Origin: Petrolisthes cinctipes
Lineage: Eukaryota > Arthropoda > Malacostraca > Decapoda > Porcellanidae
Assembly: GCA_033782935.1 (NCBI GenBank)
Contig: JAWQEG010000135.1
Span: forward strand, 1,800,501-1,864,500
Reading direction: 5' to 3'
DNA length: 64,000 nt
Numbering within the stretch: position 1 is the stretch's first letter; each line of letters starts with the position of its first letter. Shown here one piece after another: positions 48,281 to 63,071 of this stretch. A program made the position numbers and the translations under genes. The notes under the pieces were generated by a model. It was not told the DNA's origin. It ran no database searches and saw only the letters and a program-made list of their open reading frames with translations.

Positions 48281-50292
48281 GAAGATACATGCACATATCG
48301 ACTTTTGTGCACCTAAAAGATCGATTTTCAGTATGTTTTGAGCATGTATTTTGAAAATACTCTAACACTGAGTAGGCATGTACAGATCGCTTCTGGGACC
48401 CTTAAATATCGTATTTTCGGGTGTTTTGGGACTGAATTTGAGATATCGACTTTTTGGCACCTAAAAGATCGATTTTTAGCATGTTTTTAGCCTATATTTT
48501 GAAAATATTCTAGCACTGAGTAGGCATGTACAGATTGCTTCTGGGACCCCAAAATATTGAATTTTCGGGTGTTTTGAGCCTGTATTTGAGATATAAACGG
48601 GTACAGAAGATACATGCACATATTGACTTTGGGCACCAAAAATATCGATTTTCAGCATGTTTTGGGCCTGAATTTTGAAAATACTCTAACACTGAGTAGG
48701 CATGTACAGATTGCTTCTGGGACCCCAAAATATTGAATTTTCGGGTGTTTTGAGCCTGAATTTGAGATATAAACGGGTACTGAAGATACATGCACATATC
48801 GACTTTTGTGCACCTAAAAGATCGATTTTCAGTATGTTTTGAGCATGTATTTTGAAAATACTCTAACACGGAGTAGGCATGTACAGATCGCTTCTGGGAC
48901 CCCTAAATATCGAATTTTCGGGTGTTTTGGGACTGAATTTGAGATATCGACTTTTTGGCACCTAAAAGATCGATTTTTAGCATGTTTTTAGCCTATATTT
49001 TGAAAATATTCTAGCACTGTACAGATTGCTTCTGGGACCCCAAAATATTGAATTTTTGGGTGTTTTGAGCCTGAATTAGAGATATAAACTGGTACAGAAG
49101 ATACATGCACATATTGACTTTGGGCATCTAAAATATCGATTTTCAGCATGTTTTGGGCCTGTATTTTGAAAAAACTCTAACGCTGAGTAGGCATGTACAG
49201 ATTGCTTCTGGGACCCCAAAAATTGAATTTTCCGGTGTTTTGAGCCTGAATTTGAGATATAAACGGGTACTGAAGATGCATGCACATATCGACTTTTGTG
49301 CACCTAAAAGATCGATTTTCAGTATGTTTTGAGCATGTATTTTGAAAATACTCTAACACGGAGTAGGCATGTACAGATCGCTTCTGGGACCCCTAAATAT
49401 CGAATTTTCGGGTGTTTTGGGACTGAATTTGAGATATCGACTTTTTGGCACCTAAAAGATCGATTTTCAGCATGTTTTTAGCCTATATTTTGAAAATACT
49501 CTAACACGGAGTAGGCATGTACAGATCGCTTCTGGGACCCCAAAATATCGAATTTTCGGGTGTTTTGAGCCAGAATTTGAGATATAAACGGGTACAGAAG
49601 ATGCATGCACATATTGACTTTTGGGCACCTAAAAGATCGATTTTCAGTATGTTTTTGGCCTGTATTTTGAAAATACTCTAACACGGAGTAGGCATGTACA
49701 GATACCTTCTGGGACCTCTAAATATCGAATTTTCGGGTATTTTGGGACTGAAATTGAGATATCGATTTTTTGGCACCTAAAATGTCGATTTTTAGCATGT
49801 TTTTAGCCTATATTTTGAAAATATTCTAGCACTGTGTAGGCATGTACAGATTGCTTCTGGGACCCCAAAATATTGAATTTTCGGGTGTTTTGAGCCTGAA
49901 TTTGAGATATAAACGGGTACAGAAGATACATGCACATATTGACTTTGGGCATCTAAAATATCGATTTTCAGCATGTTTTGGGCCTGTATTTTGAAAATAC
50001 TCTAACACTGAGTAGGCATGTACAGATTGCTTCTGGGACCCCAAAATATTGAATTTTCGGGTGTTTTGAGCCTGAATTTGAGATATAAACGGGTACTGAA
50101 GATGCATGCACATATCGACTTTTGTGCACCTAAAAGATCGATTTTCAGTATGTTTTGAGCATGTATTTTGAAAATACTCTAACACGGAGTAGGCATGTAC
50201 AGATCGCTTCTGGGACCCCTAAATATCGAATTTTCGGGTGTTTTGGGACTGAATTTGAGATATCGATTTTTTGGCACCTAAAAGATCGATTT
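48281..50292. repeat. Intervening HORs between the +3635 copies
   Basis: This is the rest of block 47975, then 48476 (501), 48977 (490, 10-bp deletion), 49467 (325 dimer) and 49792 (501). 48476 resembles the 46157 block, with CCTGTATTTGAG and CACTGAGTAGG. The part from 49058 to 49488 is the partner of the 37.8 kb segment at an offset of 11258. Confidence 0.8.
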
Positions 50293-52110
50293 TTAGCATG
50301 TTTTTAGCCTATATTTTGAAAATATTCTAGCACTGAGTAGGCATGTACAGATTGCTTCTGGGACCCCAAAATATTGAATTTTCGGGTGTTTTGAGCATGA
50401 ATTTGAGATATAAACGGGTACAGAAGATACATGCACATATTGACTTTGGGCACCAAAAATATCGATTTTCAGCATGTTTTGGGCCTGAATTTTGAAAATG
50501 CTCTAACACGGAGTAGGCATGTACAGATCGCTTCTGGGACCCCTAAATATCGAATTTTCGGGTGTTTTGGGACTGAATTTGAGATATCGACTTTTTGGCA
50601 CCTAAGAGATCGATTTTTAGCATGTTTTTAGCCTATATTTTGAAAATATTCTAGCACTGTACAGATTGCTTCTGGGACCCCAAAATATTGAATTTTCGGG
50701 TGTTTTGAGCCTGAATTTGAGATATAAACGGGTACAGAAGAATACATGCACATATTGACTTTGGGCACCAAAAATATCGATTTTCAGCATGTTTTGGGCC
50801 TGAATTTTGAAAATTCTCTAACACGGAGTAGGCATGTACAGATCGCTTCTGGGACCCCAAAATATCGAATTTTCGGGTGTTTAGGGCCAGAATTTGAGAT
50901 ATAAACGGGTACAGAAGATGCATGCACATATCGACTTTTGGGCACCTAAAAGAACGATTTTCAGTATGTTTTTGGCCTGTATTTTGAAAATACTCTAACA
51001 CGGAGTAGGCATGTACAGATACCTTCTGGGACCTCTAAATATCGAATTTTCGGGTGTTTTGGGACTGAATTTGAGATATCGATTTTTTGGCACCTAAAAT
51101 GTCGATTTTTAGCTTGTTTTTAGCCTATATTTTGAAAATATTCTAGCACTGTGTAGGCATGTACAGATTGCTTCTGGGACCCCAAAATATTGAATTTTCG
51201 GGTGTTTTGAGCCTGAATTTGAGATATAAACGGGTACAGAAGATACATGCACATATTGACTTTGGGCACCAAAAATATCGATTTTCAGCATGTTTTGGGC
51301 CTGAATTTTGAAAATACTCTAACACGGAGTAGGCATATACAGATCGCTTCTGGGTCCCCAAAATATCGAATTTTCGGGTGTTTAGGGCCAGAATTTGAGA
51401 TATAAACGGGTACAAAAGATGCATGCACATATCGACTTTTGGGCACCTAAAAGATCAATTTTCAGTATGTTTTTGGCATGTATTTTGAAAATACTCTAAC
51501 ACGGAGTAGGCATGTACAGATACCTTCTGGGACCTCTAAATATCGAATTTTCGGGTGTTTTGGGACTGAATTTGATATATCGATTTTTTAGCACCTAAAA
51601 TGTCGATTTTTAGCATGTTTTTAGCCTATATTTTGAAAATATTCTAGCACTGTGTAGGCATGTGCAGATTGCTTCTGGGACCCCAAAATATTGAATTTTC
51701 GGGTGCTTTGAGCCTGAATTTGAGATATAAACGGGTACAGAAGATACATGCACATATTGACTTTGGGCATCTAAAATATCGATTTTCAGCATGTTTTGGG
51801 CCTGTATTTTGAAAATACTCTAACACTGAGTAGGCATGTACAGATTGCTTCTGGGACCCCAAAATATTGAATTTTCGGGTGTTTTGAGCCTGAATTTGAG
51901 ATATAAACGGGTACTGAAGATGCATGCACATATCGACTTTTGTGCACCTAAAAGATCGATTTTCTGTATGTTTTGAGCATGTATTTTGAAAATACTCTAA
52001 CACGGAGTAGGCATGTACAGATCGCTTCTGAGACCCCTAAATATTGAATTTTCGGGTGTTTTGGGACTGAATTTGAGATATCGACTTTTTGGCACCTAAA
52101 AGATCGATTT
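50293..52110. repeat. Copy 2 of the +3635 segment
   Basis: Blocks: 50293 (324), 50617 (492), 51109 (501), 51610 (501). It carries the full list of rare variants seen at 46.7-48.1 kb. Differences include TTTTTAGCATG at ~47143 against TTTTCAGCATG at ~50778, and GATATGAACGG at ~47266 against GATATAAACGG. The match fades near 51.9 kb, where copy 1 has GATACATGC and copy 2 has GATGCATGC. Confidence 0.85.
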
Positions 52111-55100
52111 TTAGCATGTTTTTTAGCCTATATTTTGAAAATATTCTAGCACTGAGTAGGCATGTACAGATTGCTTCTGGGACCCCAAAATATTGAATTT
52201 TCGGGTGTTTTGAGCCTGAATTTGAGATATAAACGGGTACTGAAGATGCATGCACATATCGACTTTTGTGCACCTAAAAGATCGATTTTCTGTATGTTTT
52301 GAGCATGTATTTTGAAAATACTCTAACACGGAGTAGGCATGTACAGATCGCTTCTGAGACCCCTAAATATCGAATTTTCGGGTGTTTTGGGACTGAATTT
52401 GAGATATCGACTTTTTGGCACCTAAAAGATCGATTTTTAGCATGTTTTTTAGCCTATATTTTGAAAATATTCTAGCACTGAGTAGGCATGTACAGATTGC
52501 TTCTGGGACCCCAAAATATTGAATTTTCGGGTGTTTTGAGCCTGAATTTGAGATATAAACGGGTACAGAAGATACATGCACATATTGACTTTGGGCACCA
52601 AAAATATCGATTTTCAGCATGTTTTGGGCCTGAATTTTGAAAATACTCTAACACGGAGTAAGCATGTACAGATCGCTTCTGGGACCCCAAAATATCGAAT
52701 TTTCGGGTGTTTAGGGCCAGAATTTGAGATATAAACGGGTACAGAAGATGCATGCACTTATCGACTTTTGGGCACCTAAAAGATCGATTTTCAGTATGTT
52801 TTTGGCATGTATTTTGAAAATACTCTAACACGGAGTAGGCATGTACAGATACCTTCTGGGACCTCTAAATATCGAATTTTCGGGTGTTTTGGGACTGAAT
52901 TTGATATATCGATTTTTTGGCACCTAAAATGTCGATTTTTAGCATGTTTTTAGCCTATATTTTGAAAATATTCTAGCACTGTACAGATTGCTTCTGGGAC
53001 CCCAAAATATTGAATTTTCGGGTGTTTTGAGCCTGAATTTGAGATATAAACGGGTACAGAAGATACATGCACATATTGACTTTGGGCACCAAAAATATCG
53101 ATTTTCAGCATGTTTTGGGCCTTTATTTTGAAGATACTCTAACACGGAGTAGGCATGTACAGATCGCTTCTGGGACCCCAAAATATCGAATTTTCGGGTG
53201 TTTTGAGCCTGAATTTGAGATATAAACGGGTACTGAAGATGCATGCACATATCGACTTTTGTGCACCTAAAAGATCGATTTTCAGTATGTTTTGAGCATG
53301 TATTTTGAAAATACTCTAACACGGAGTAGGCATGTACAAATCGCTTCTGGGACCCCTAAATATCGAATTTTCGGGTGTTTTGGGACTGAATTTGAGATAT
53401 CGATTTTTTGGCACCTATAATATCGATTTTTAGCTTGTTTTTAGCCTATATTTTGAAAATATTCTAGCACTGTGTAGGCATGTACATATTGCTTCTGGGA
53501 CCCCAAAATATTGATTTTTCGGGTGTTTTGAGCCTGAATTTGAGATATAAACGGGTACAGAAGATACATGCACATATTGACTTTGGGCACCAAAAATATC
53601 GATTTTCAGCATGTTTTGGGCCTGAATTTTGAAAATACTCTAACACGGAGTAGGCATGTACAGATCGCTTCTGGGACCCCAAAATATCGAATTTTCGAGT
53701 GTTTTGAGCCAGAATTTGAGATATAAACGGGTACAGAAGATGCATGCACATATCGACTTTTGGGCACCTAAAAGATCGATTTTCAGTATGTTTTTGGCCT
53801 GTATTTTGAAAATACTCTAACACGGAGTAGGCATGTACAGATACCTTCTGGGACCTCTAAATATCGAATTTTCGGGTATTTTGGGACTGAATTTGAGATA
53901 TCGATTTTTTGGCACCTAAAATGTCGATTTTTAGCATGTTTTTAGCCTATATTTTGAAAATATTCTAGCACTGTGTAGGCATGTACAGATTGCTTCTGGG
54001 ACCCCAAAATATTGAATTTTCGGGTGTTTTGAGCCTGAATTTGAGATATAAACGGGTACAGAAGATACATGCACATATTGACTTTGGGCATTTAAAATGT
54101 CGATTTTTAGCATGTTTTTAGCCTATATTTTGAAAATATTCTAGCACTGTGTAGGCATGTACAGATTGCTTCTGGGACCCCAAAATATTGAATTTTCGGG
54201 TGTTTTGAGCCTGAATTTGAGATATAAACGGGTACAGAAGATACATGCACATATTGACTTTGGGCATCTAAAATATCGATTTTCAGCATGTTTTGGGCCT
54301 GTATTTTGAAAATACTCTAAAACTGAGTAGGCATGTACAGATTGCTTCTGGGACCCCAAAATATTGAATTTTCGGGTGTTTTGAGCCTGAATTTGAGATA
54401 TAAACGGGTACTGAAGATGCATGCACATATCGACTTTTGTGCACCTAAAAGACCGATTTTCAGTATGTTTTGAGCATGTATTTTGAAAATAATCTAACAC
54501 GGAGTAGGCATGTACAGATCGCTTCTGGGACCCCTAAATATCGAATTTTCGGGTGTTTTGGGACTGAATTTGAGATATCGACTTTTTGGCACCTAAAAGA
54601 TCGATTTTTAGCATGTTTTTATCCTATATTTTGAAAATATTCTAGCACTGAGTAGGCATGTACAGATTGCTTCTGGGACCCCAAAATATTGAATTTTCGG
54701 GTGTTTTGAGCCAGAATTTGAGATATAAACGGGTACTGAAGATGCATGCACATATCGACTTTTGGGCACCTAAAAGATCGATTTTCAGTATGTTTTTGGC
54801 TTGTATTTTGAAAATACTCTAACACGGAGTAGGCATGTACAGATCGCTTCTGGGACCCCTAAATATCGAATTTTCGGGTGTTTTGGGACTGAATTTGAGA
54901 TATCGACTTTTTGGCACCTAAAAGATCGATTTTTAGCATGTTTTTAGCCTATATTTTGAAAATATTCTAGCACTGTACAGATTGCTTCTGGGACCCCAAA
55001 ATATTGAATTTTCGGGTGTTTTGAGCCTGAATTTGAGATATAAACGGGTACAGAAGATACATGCACATATTGACTTTGGGCATCTAAAATATCGATTTTC

Positions 55101-57605
55101 AGCATGTTTTGGGCCTGTATTTTGAAAATACTCTAACACTGAGTAGGCATGTACAGATTGCTTCTGGGACCCAAAAATATTGAATTTTCGGGTGTTTTGA
55201 GCCTGAATTTGAGATATAAACGGGTACTGAAGATGCATGCACATATCGACTTTTGTGCACCTAAAAGATCGATTTTCAGTATGTTTTGAGCATGTATTTT
55301 GAAAATACTCTAACACGGAGTAGGCATGTACAGATTGCTTCTGGGACCCCTAAATATCGAATTTTCGGGTGTTTTGGGACTGAATTTGAGATATCGACTT
55401 TTTGGCACCTAAAAGATCTATTTTCAGCATGTTTTTAGCCTATATTTTGAAAATATTCTAGCACTGAGTAGGCATGTACAGATTGCTTCTGGGACCCCTT
55501 AATATTGAATTTTCGGGTGTTTTGAGCCTGAATTTGAGATATAAACGGGTACAGAAGATACATGCACATATTGACTTTGGGCACCAAAAATATCAATTTT
55601 TCAGCATGCTTTGGGCCTGAATTTTGAAAATACTCTAACACGGAGTAGGCATGTACAGATTGCTTCTGGGACCCCAAAATATTGAATTTTCGGGTGTTTT
55701 GAGCCTGAATTTGAGATATAAACGGGTACTGAAGATAAATGCACATATCGACTTTTGTGCACCTAAAAGATCGATTTTCAGTATGTTTTGAGCATGTATT
55801 TTGAAAATACTCTAACACGGAGTAGGCATGTACAGATGGCTTCTGGGACCCCTAAATATCGAATTCTCGGGTGTTTTGGGACTGAATTTGAGATATCGAC
55901 TTTTTGGCACCTAAAAGATCGATTTTTAGCATGTTCTTAGCCTATATTTTGAAAATATTCTAGCACTGAGTAGGCATGTACAGATTGCTTCTGGGACCCC
56001 AAATTATTGAATTTTCGAGTGTTTTGAGCCAGAATTTCAGATATAAACGGGTACAGAAGATGCATGCACATATCGACTTTTGGGCACCTAAAAGATCGAT
56101 TTTCAGTATGTTTTTGGCCTGTATTTTGAAAATACTCTAACACGGAGTAGGCATGTACACATACCTTCTGGGACCTCTAAATATCGAATTTTCGGGTGTT
56201 TTGGGACTGAATTTGAGATATCGATTTTTTGTCACCTAAAATGTCGATTTTTAGCATGTTTTTAGCCTATATTTTGAAAATATTCTAGCACTGTGTAGGC
56301 ATGTACAGATTGCTTCTGGGACCCCAAAATATTGAATTTTCGGGTGTTTTTAGCCTGAATTTGAGATATAAACGGGTACAGAAGATACATGCACATATTG
56401 ACTTTGGGCATCTAAAATATCGATTTTCAGCATGTTTTGGGCCTGTATTTTGAAAATACTCTAACACTGAGTAGGCATGTACAGATTGCTTCTGGGACCC
56501 CAATATATTGAATTTTCGGGTGTTTTGAGCCTGAATTTGAGATATAAACGGGTACTGAAGATGAATGCACATATCGACTTTTGTGCACCTAAAAGATCGA
56601 TTTTCAGTATGTTTTGAGCATGTATTTTGAAAATACTCTAACACGGAGTAGGCATGTACAGATACCTTCTGGGACCTCTAAATATCGAATTTTCGGGTGT
56701 TTTGGGACTGAATTTGAGATATCGACTTTTTGGCACCTAAAATGTCGATTTTTAGCTTGTTTTTAGCCTATATTTTGAAAATATTCTAGCACTGTGTAGG
56801 CATGTACAGATTGCTTCTGGGACCCCAAAATATTAAATTTTCGGGTGTTTTGAGCCTGAATTTGAGATATAAACGGGTACAGAAGATACATGCACATATT
56901 GACTTTGGGCACCAAAAATATCGATTTTCAGCATGTTTTGGGCCTGAATTTTGAAAATACTCTAACACGGAGTAGGCATATACAGATCGCTTCTGGGTCC
57001 CCAAAATATCGAATTTTCGGGTGTTTAGGGCCAGAATTTGAGATATAAACGGGTACAGAAGATGCATGCACATATCGACTTTTGTGCACCTAAAAGATCG
57101 ATTTTCAGTATGTTTTTGGCATGTATTTTGAAAATACTCTAACACTGAGTAGGCATGTACAGATACCTTCTGGGACCTCTAAATATCGAATTTTCGGGTG
57201 TTTTGGGACTGAATTTGATATATCGATTTTTTGGCACCTAAAATGTCGATTTTTAGCATGTTTTTAGCCTATATTTTGAAAATATTCTACCACTGTGTAG
57301 GCATGTGCAGATTGCTTCTGGGACCCCAAAATATTGAATTTTCGGGTGTTTTGAGCCTGAATTTGAGATATAAACGGGTACAGAAGATACATGCACATAT
57401 TGACTTTGGGCATCTAAAATATCGATTTTTAGCATGTTTTGGGCCTGTATTTTGAAAATACTCTAACACTGAGTAGGCATGTACAGATTGCTTCTGGGAC
57501 CCCAAAATATTGAATTTTCGGGTGTTTTGAGCCTGAATTTGAGATATAAACGGGTACTGAAGATGCATGCACATATCGATTTTTTGGCACCTAAAATGTC
57601 GATTT
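52111..57605. repeat. Mixed segment with dimers, 491-bp blocks, a tetramer and a 353-bp block
   Basis: Blocks: 52111 (326 dimer), 52437 (502), 52939 (491), 53430 (501), 53931 (677 tetramer), 54608 (325), 54933 (491), 55424 (502), 55926 (325), 56251 (501), 56752 (501), 57253 (353). The tetramer at 53931 is built differently from those on the left. It has two M1 monomers in a row (53931 and 54107), joined at CATTTAAAATGTCG. The 353-bp block is M1b plus an M2b whose last bases jump to the M3a end (CATATCGATTTTTTGGC at ~57574), so M3 is skipped. Confidence 0.82.
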
Positions 57606-57905
57606 TTAGCATGTTTTTAGCCTATATTTTGAAAATATTCTAGCACTGTGTAGGCATGTACAGATTGCTTCTGGGACCCCAAAATATTGAATTTTCGGGT
57701 GTTTTGAGCCTGAATTTGAGATATAAACGGGTACAGAAGATACATGCACATATTGACTTTGGGCATCTAAAATATCGATTTTCAGCATGTTTTGGGCCTG
57801 TATTTTGAAAATACTCTAACACTGAGTAGGCATGTACAGATTGCTTCTGGGACCCCAAAATATTGAATTTTCGGGTGTTTTGAGCCTGAATTTGAGATAT
57901 AAACG
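57606..57905. repeat. Start of the HOR-b unit leading into the 1819-bp repeat
   Basis: These are the M1b and first part of the M2b of block 57606 (501 bp). They are ordinary b-type sequence and are not matched at +1819, where the M2 is instead the GCCTTTATTTTGAAGATAC form. Confidence 0.8.
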
Positions 57906-59718
57906 GGTACTGAAGATGCATGCACATATCGACTTTTGTGCACCTAAAAGATCGATTTTCTGTATGTTTTGAGCATGTATTTTGAAAATACTCTAACACG
58001 GAGTAGGCATGTACAGATCGCTTCTGAGACCCCTAAATATCGAATTTTCGGGTGTTTTGGGACTGAATTTGAGATATCGACTTTTTGGCACCTAAAAGAT
58101 CGATTTTTAGCATGTTTTTTAGCCTATATTTTGAAAATATTCTAGCACTGAGTAGGCATGTACAGATTGCTTCTGGGACCCCAAAATATTGAATTTTCGG
58201 GTGTTTTGAGCCTGAATTTGAGATATAAACGGGTACAGAAGATACATGCACATATTGACTTTGGGCACCAAAAATATCGATTTTCAGCATGTTTTGGGCC
58301 TGAATTTTGAAAATACTCTAACACGGAGTAAGCATGTACAGATCGCTTCTGGGACCCCAAAATATCGAATTTTCGGGTGTTTAGGGCCAGAATTTGAGAT
58401 ATAAACGGGTACAGAAGATGCATGCACATATCGACTTTTGGGCACCTATAAGATCGATTTTCAGTATGTTTTTGGCCTGTATTTTGAAAATACTCTAACA
58501 CGGAGTAGGCATGTACAGATACCTTCTGGGACCTCTAAATATCGAATTTTCGGGTGTTTTGGGACTGAATTTGAGATATCGATTTTTTGGCACCTAAAAT
58601 GTCGATTTTTAGCATGTTTTTAGCCTATATTTTGAAAATATTCTAGCACTGTGTAGGCATGTACAGATTGCTTCTGGGACCCCAAAATATTGAATTTTCG
58701 GGTGTTTTGAGCATGAATTTGAGATATAAACGGGTACAGAAGATACATGCACATATTGACTTTGGGCACCAAAAATATCGATTTTCAGCATGTTTTGGGC
58801 CTGAATTTTGAAAATACTCTAACACGGAGTAGGCATGTACAGATCGCTTCTGGGACCCCAAAATATCGAATTTTCGGGTGTTTAGGGCCAGAATTTGAGA
58901 TATAAACGGGTACAGAAGATGCATGCACATATCGACTTTTGGGCACCTAAAAGATCGATTTTCAGTATGTTTTTGGCATGTATTTTGAAAATACTCTAAC
59001 ACGGAGTAGGCATGTACAGATACCTTCTGGGACCTCTAAATATCGAATTTTCGGGTGTTTTGGGACTGAATTTGAGATATCGATTTTTTGGCACCTAAAA
59101 TGTCGATTTTTAGCATGTTTTTAGCCTATATTTTGAAAATATTCTAGCACTGTGTAGGCATGTACAGATCGCTTCTGGGACCCCAAAATATTGAATTTTC
59201 GGGTGTTTTGAGCCTGAATTTGAGATATAAACGGGTACTGAAGATGCATGCACATATCGACTTTTGTGCACCAAAAAGATCGATTTTCAGTATGTTTTGA
59301 GCATGTATTTTGAAAATACTCTAACACGGAGTAGGCATGTACAGATCGCTTCTGGGACACCTAAATATCGAATTTTCGGGTGTTTTGGGACTGAATTTGA
59401 GATATCGACTTTTTGGCACCTAAAAGATCGATTTTTAGCATGTTTTTAGCCTATATTTTGAAAATATTCTAGCACTGTACAGATTGCTTCTGGGACCCCA
59501 AAATATTGAATTTTCGGGTGTTTTGAGCCTGAATTTGAGATATAAACGGGTACAGAAGATACATGCACATATTGACTTTGGGCATCTAAAATATCGATTT
59601 TCAGCATGTTTTGGGCCTTTATTTTGAAGATACTCTAACACGGAGTAGGCATGTACAGATCGCTTCTGGGACCCCAAAATATCGAATTTTCGGGTGTTTT
59701 GAGCCTGAATTTGAGATA
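57906..59718. repeat. Copy 1 of a 1819-bp tandem duplication
   Basis: Block pattern 502, 501, 325, 491 from 58107, 58609, 59110 and 59435. Shared rare variants at +1819 are TTTTCTGTATG (~57957), CTTCTGAGACC (~58021), GTTTTTTAGCC (~58113), GTAAGCATG (~58328), CACCTATAAGATCG (~58443), GAGCATGAATTTG (~58709), CACCAAAAAGATCG (~59270) and GGGACACCTAAAT (~59354). Eight pairs of reading frames have identical translations at +1819. Confidence 0.88.
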
Positions 59719-61577
59719 TAAACGGGTACTGAAGATGCATGCACATATCGACTTTTGTGCACCTAAAAGATCGATTTTCTGTATGTTTTGAGCATGTATT
59801 TTGAAAATACTCTAACACGGAGTAGGCATGTACAGATCGCTTCTGAGACCCCTAAATATCGAATTTTCGGGTGTTTTGGGACTGAATTTGAGATATCGAC
59901 TTTTTGGCACCTAAAAGATCGATTTTTAGCATGTTTTTTAGCCTATATTTTGAAAATATTCTAGCACTGAGTAGGCATGTACAGATTGCTTCTGGGACCC
60001 CAAAATATTGAATTTTCGGGTGTTTTGAGCCTGAATTTGAGATATAAACGGGTACAGAAGATACATGCACATATTGACTTTGGGCACCAAAAATATCGAT
60101 TTTCAGCATGTTTTGGGCCTGAATTTTGAAAATACTCTAACACGGAGTAAGCATGTACAGATCGCTTCTGGGACCCCAAAATATCGAATTTTCGGGTGTT
60201 TAGGGCCAGAATTTGAGATATAAACGGGTACAGAAGATGCATGCACATATCGACTTTTGGGCACCTATAAGATCGATTTTCAGTATGTTTTTGGCCTGTA
60301 TTTTGAAAATACTCTAACACGGAGTAGGCATGTACAGATACCTTCTGGGACCTCTAAATATCGAATTTTCGGGTGTTTTGGGACTGAATTTGAGATATCG
60401 ATTTTTTGGCACCTAAAATGTCGATTTTTAGCATGTTTTTAGCCTATATTTTGAAAATATTCTAGCACTGTGTAGGCATGTACAGATTGCTTCTGGGACC
60501 CCAAAATATTGAATTTTCGGGTGTTTTGAGCATGAATTTGAGATATAAACGGGTACAGAAGATACATGCACATATTGACTTTGGGCACCAAAAATATCGA
60601 TTTTCAGCATGTTTTGGGCCTGAATTTTGAAAATACTCTAACACGGAGTAGGCATGTACAGATCGCTTCTGGGACCCCAAAATATCGAATTTTCGGGTGT
60701 TTAGGGCCAGAATTTGAGATATAAACGGGTACAGAAGATGCATGCACATATCGACTTTTGGGCACCTAAAAGATCGATTTTCAGTATGTTTTTGGCATGT
60801 ATTTTGAAAATACTCTAACACGGAGTAGGCATGTACAGATACCTTCTGGGACCTCTAAATATCGAATTTTCGGGTGTTTTGGGACTGAATTTGAGATATC
60901 GATTTTTTGGCACCTAAAATGTCGATTTTTAGCATGTTTTTAGCCTATATTTTGAAAATATTCTAGCACTGTGTAGGCATGTACAGATCGCTTCTGGGAC
61001 CCCAAAATATTGAATTTTCGGGTGTTTTGAGCCTGAATTTGAGATATAAACGGGTACTGAAGATGCATGCACATATCGACTTTTGTGCACCAAAAAGATC
61101 GATTTTCAGTATGTTTTGAGCATGTATTTTGAAAATACTCTAACACGGAGTAGGCATGTACAGATCGCTTCTGGGACACCTAAATATCGAATTTTCGGGT
61201 GTTTTGGGACTGAATTTGAGATATCGACTTTTTGGCACCTAAAAGATCGATTTTTAGCATGTTTTTAGCCTATATTTTGAAAATATTCTAGCACTGTACA
61301 GATTGCTTCTGGGACCCCAAAATATTGAATTTTCGGGTGTTTTGAGCCTGAATTTGAGATATAAACGGGTACAGAAGATACATGCACATATTGACTTTGG
61401 GCATCTAAAATATCGATTTTCAGCATGTTTTGGGCCTTTATTTTGAAGATACTCTAACACGGAGTAGGCATGTACAGATCGCTTCTGGGACCCCAAAATA
61501 TCGAATTTTCGGGTGTTTTGAGCCTGAATTTGAGATATAAACGGGTACTGAAGATGCATGCACATATCGACTTTTGT
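59719..61577. repeat. Copy 2 of the 1819-bp tandem duplication
   Basis: Block pattern 502, 501, 325, 491 from 59926, 60428, 60929 and 61254. It matches copy 1 closely up to the M3b at ~61570, where copy 1 (at ~59777) has TTTTCTGTATG and copy 2 has TTTTCAGTATG. From there the sequence runs into the 43.2-44.0 kb type of module. Confidence 0.88.
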
Positions 61578-61744
61578 GCACCTAAAAGATCGATTTTCAG
61601 TATGTTTTGAGCATGTATTTTGAAAATACTCTAACACGGAGTAGGCATGTACAGATCGCTTCTGGGACCCCTAAATATCGAATTTTCGGGTGTTTTGGGA
61701 CTGAATTTGAGATATCGACTTTTTGGCACCTAAAAGATCGATTT

Positions 61745-63071
61745 TTTGCATGTTTTTAGCCTATATTTTGAAAATATTCTAGCATTGAGTAGGCATGTAC
61801 AGATTGCTTATGGGACCCCAAAATATTGAATTTTCGGGTGTTTTGAGCCTGAATTTGAGATATAAACGGGTACAGAAGATACATGCACATATTGACTTTG
61901 GGCATCTAAAATATCGATTTTCAGCATGTTTTGGGCCTGTATTTTGAAAATACTCTAACACTGAGTAGGCATGTACAGATTGCTTTTGGGACCCCAAAAT
62001 ATTGAATTTTCGGGTGTTTTGAGCCTGAATTTGAGATATAAACGGGTACTGAAGATGCATGCACATATCGACTTTTGTGCACCTAAAAGATCGATTTTCA
62101 GTATGTTTTGAGCATGTATTTTGAAAATACTCTAACACGGAGTAGGCATGTACAGATCGCTTCTGGGACCCCTAAATATCGAAATTTCGGGTGTTTTGGG
62201 ACTGAATTTGAGATATCGACTTTTTGGCACCTAAAAGATCGATTTTTAGCATGTTTTTAGCCTATATTTTGAAAATATTCTAGCACTGAGTAGGCATGTA
62301 CAGATTGCTTCTGGGACCCCAAAATATTGAATTTTCGGGTGTTTTGAGCCTGAATTTGAGATATAAACGGGTACAGAAGATACATGCACATATTGACTTC
62401 GGGCACCAAAAATATCGATTTTCAGCATGTTTTGGGCCTGAATTTTGAAAATAATCTAACACGGAGTAGGCATGTACAGATACCTTCTGGGACCTCTAAA
62501 TATCGAATTTTCGGGTGTTTTGGGACTGAATTTGAGATATCGATTATTTGGCACCTAAAATGTCGATTTTTAGCATGTTTTTAGCCTATATTTTGAAAAT
62601 ATTCTAGCACTGTGTAGGCATGTACAGATTGCTTCTGGGACCCCAAAATATTGAATTTTCGGGTGTTTTGAGCCTGAATTTGAGATATAAACGGGTACAG
62701 AAGATGCATGCACATATTGACTTTGGGCATCTAAAATATCGATTTTCAGCATGTTTTGGGCCTGTATTTTGAAAATACTCTAACACTGAGTAGGCATGTA
62801 CAGATTGCTTCTGGGATCCCAAAATATTGAATTTTTTGTGCGTTTTGAGCCTGAATTTGAGATATAAACGGATACTGAAGATGCATGAACATATTGACTT
62901 TTGTGCACCTAAAAGATCGATTTTCAGTATGTTTTGAGCATGTATTTTGAAAATAATCTAACACTGAGTAGGCATGTACAGATCGCTTCTGGGACCCCTA
63001 AATATCGTATTTTCGGGTGTTTTGGGACTGAATTTGAGATATCGACTTTTTGGCACCTAAAAGATCGATTT
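61745..63071. repeat. Copy 1 of a 1327-bp tandem duplication
   Basis: Blocks: 61745 (501), 62246 (324), 62570 (502). Shared rare variants at +1327 are CTAGCATTGAG (~61780), CTTATGGGACC (~61807), CTTTTGGGACC (~61982), ATCGAAATTTCGG (~62178), GACTTCGGGCACC (~62395), AATAATCTAAC (~62450) and CGATTATTTGGC (~62540). Together with 60929-61744 it rebuilds the 325+491+501+324+502 order of the 42.4 kb module (2143 bp). Confidence 0.87.
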
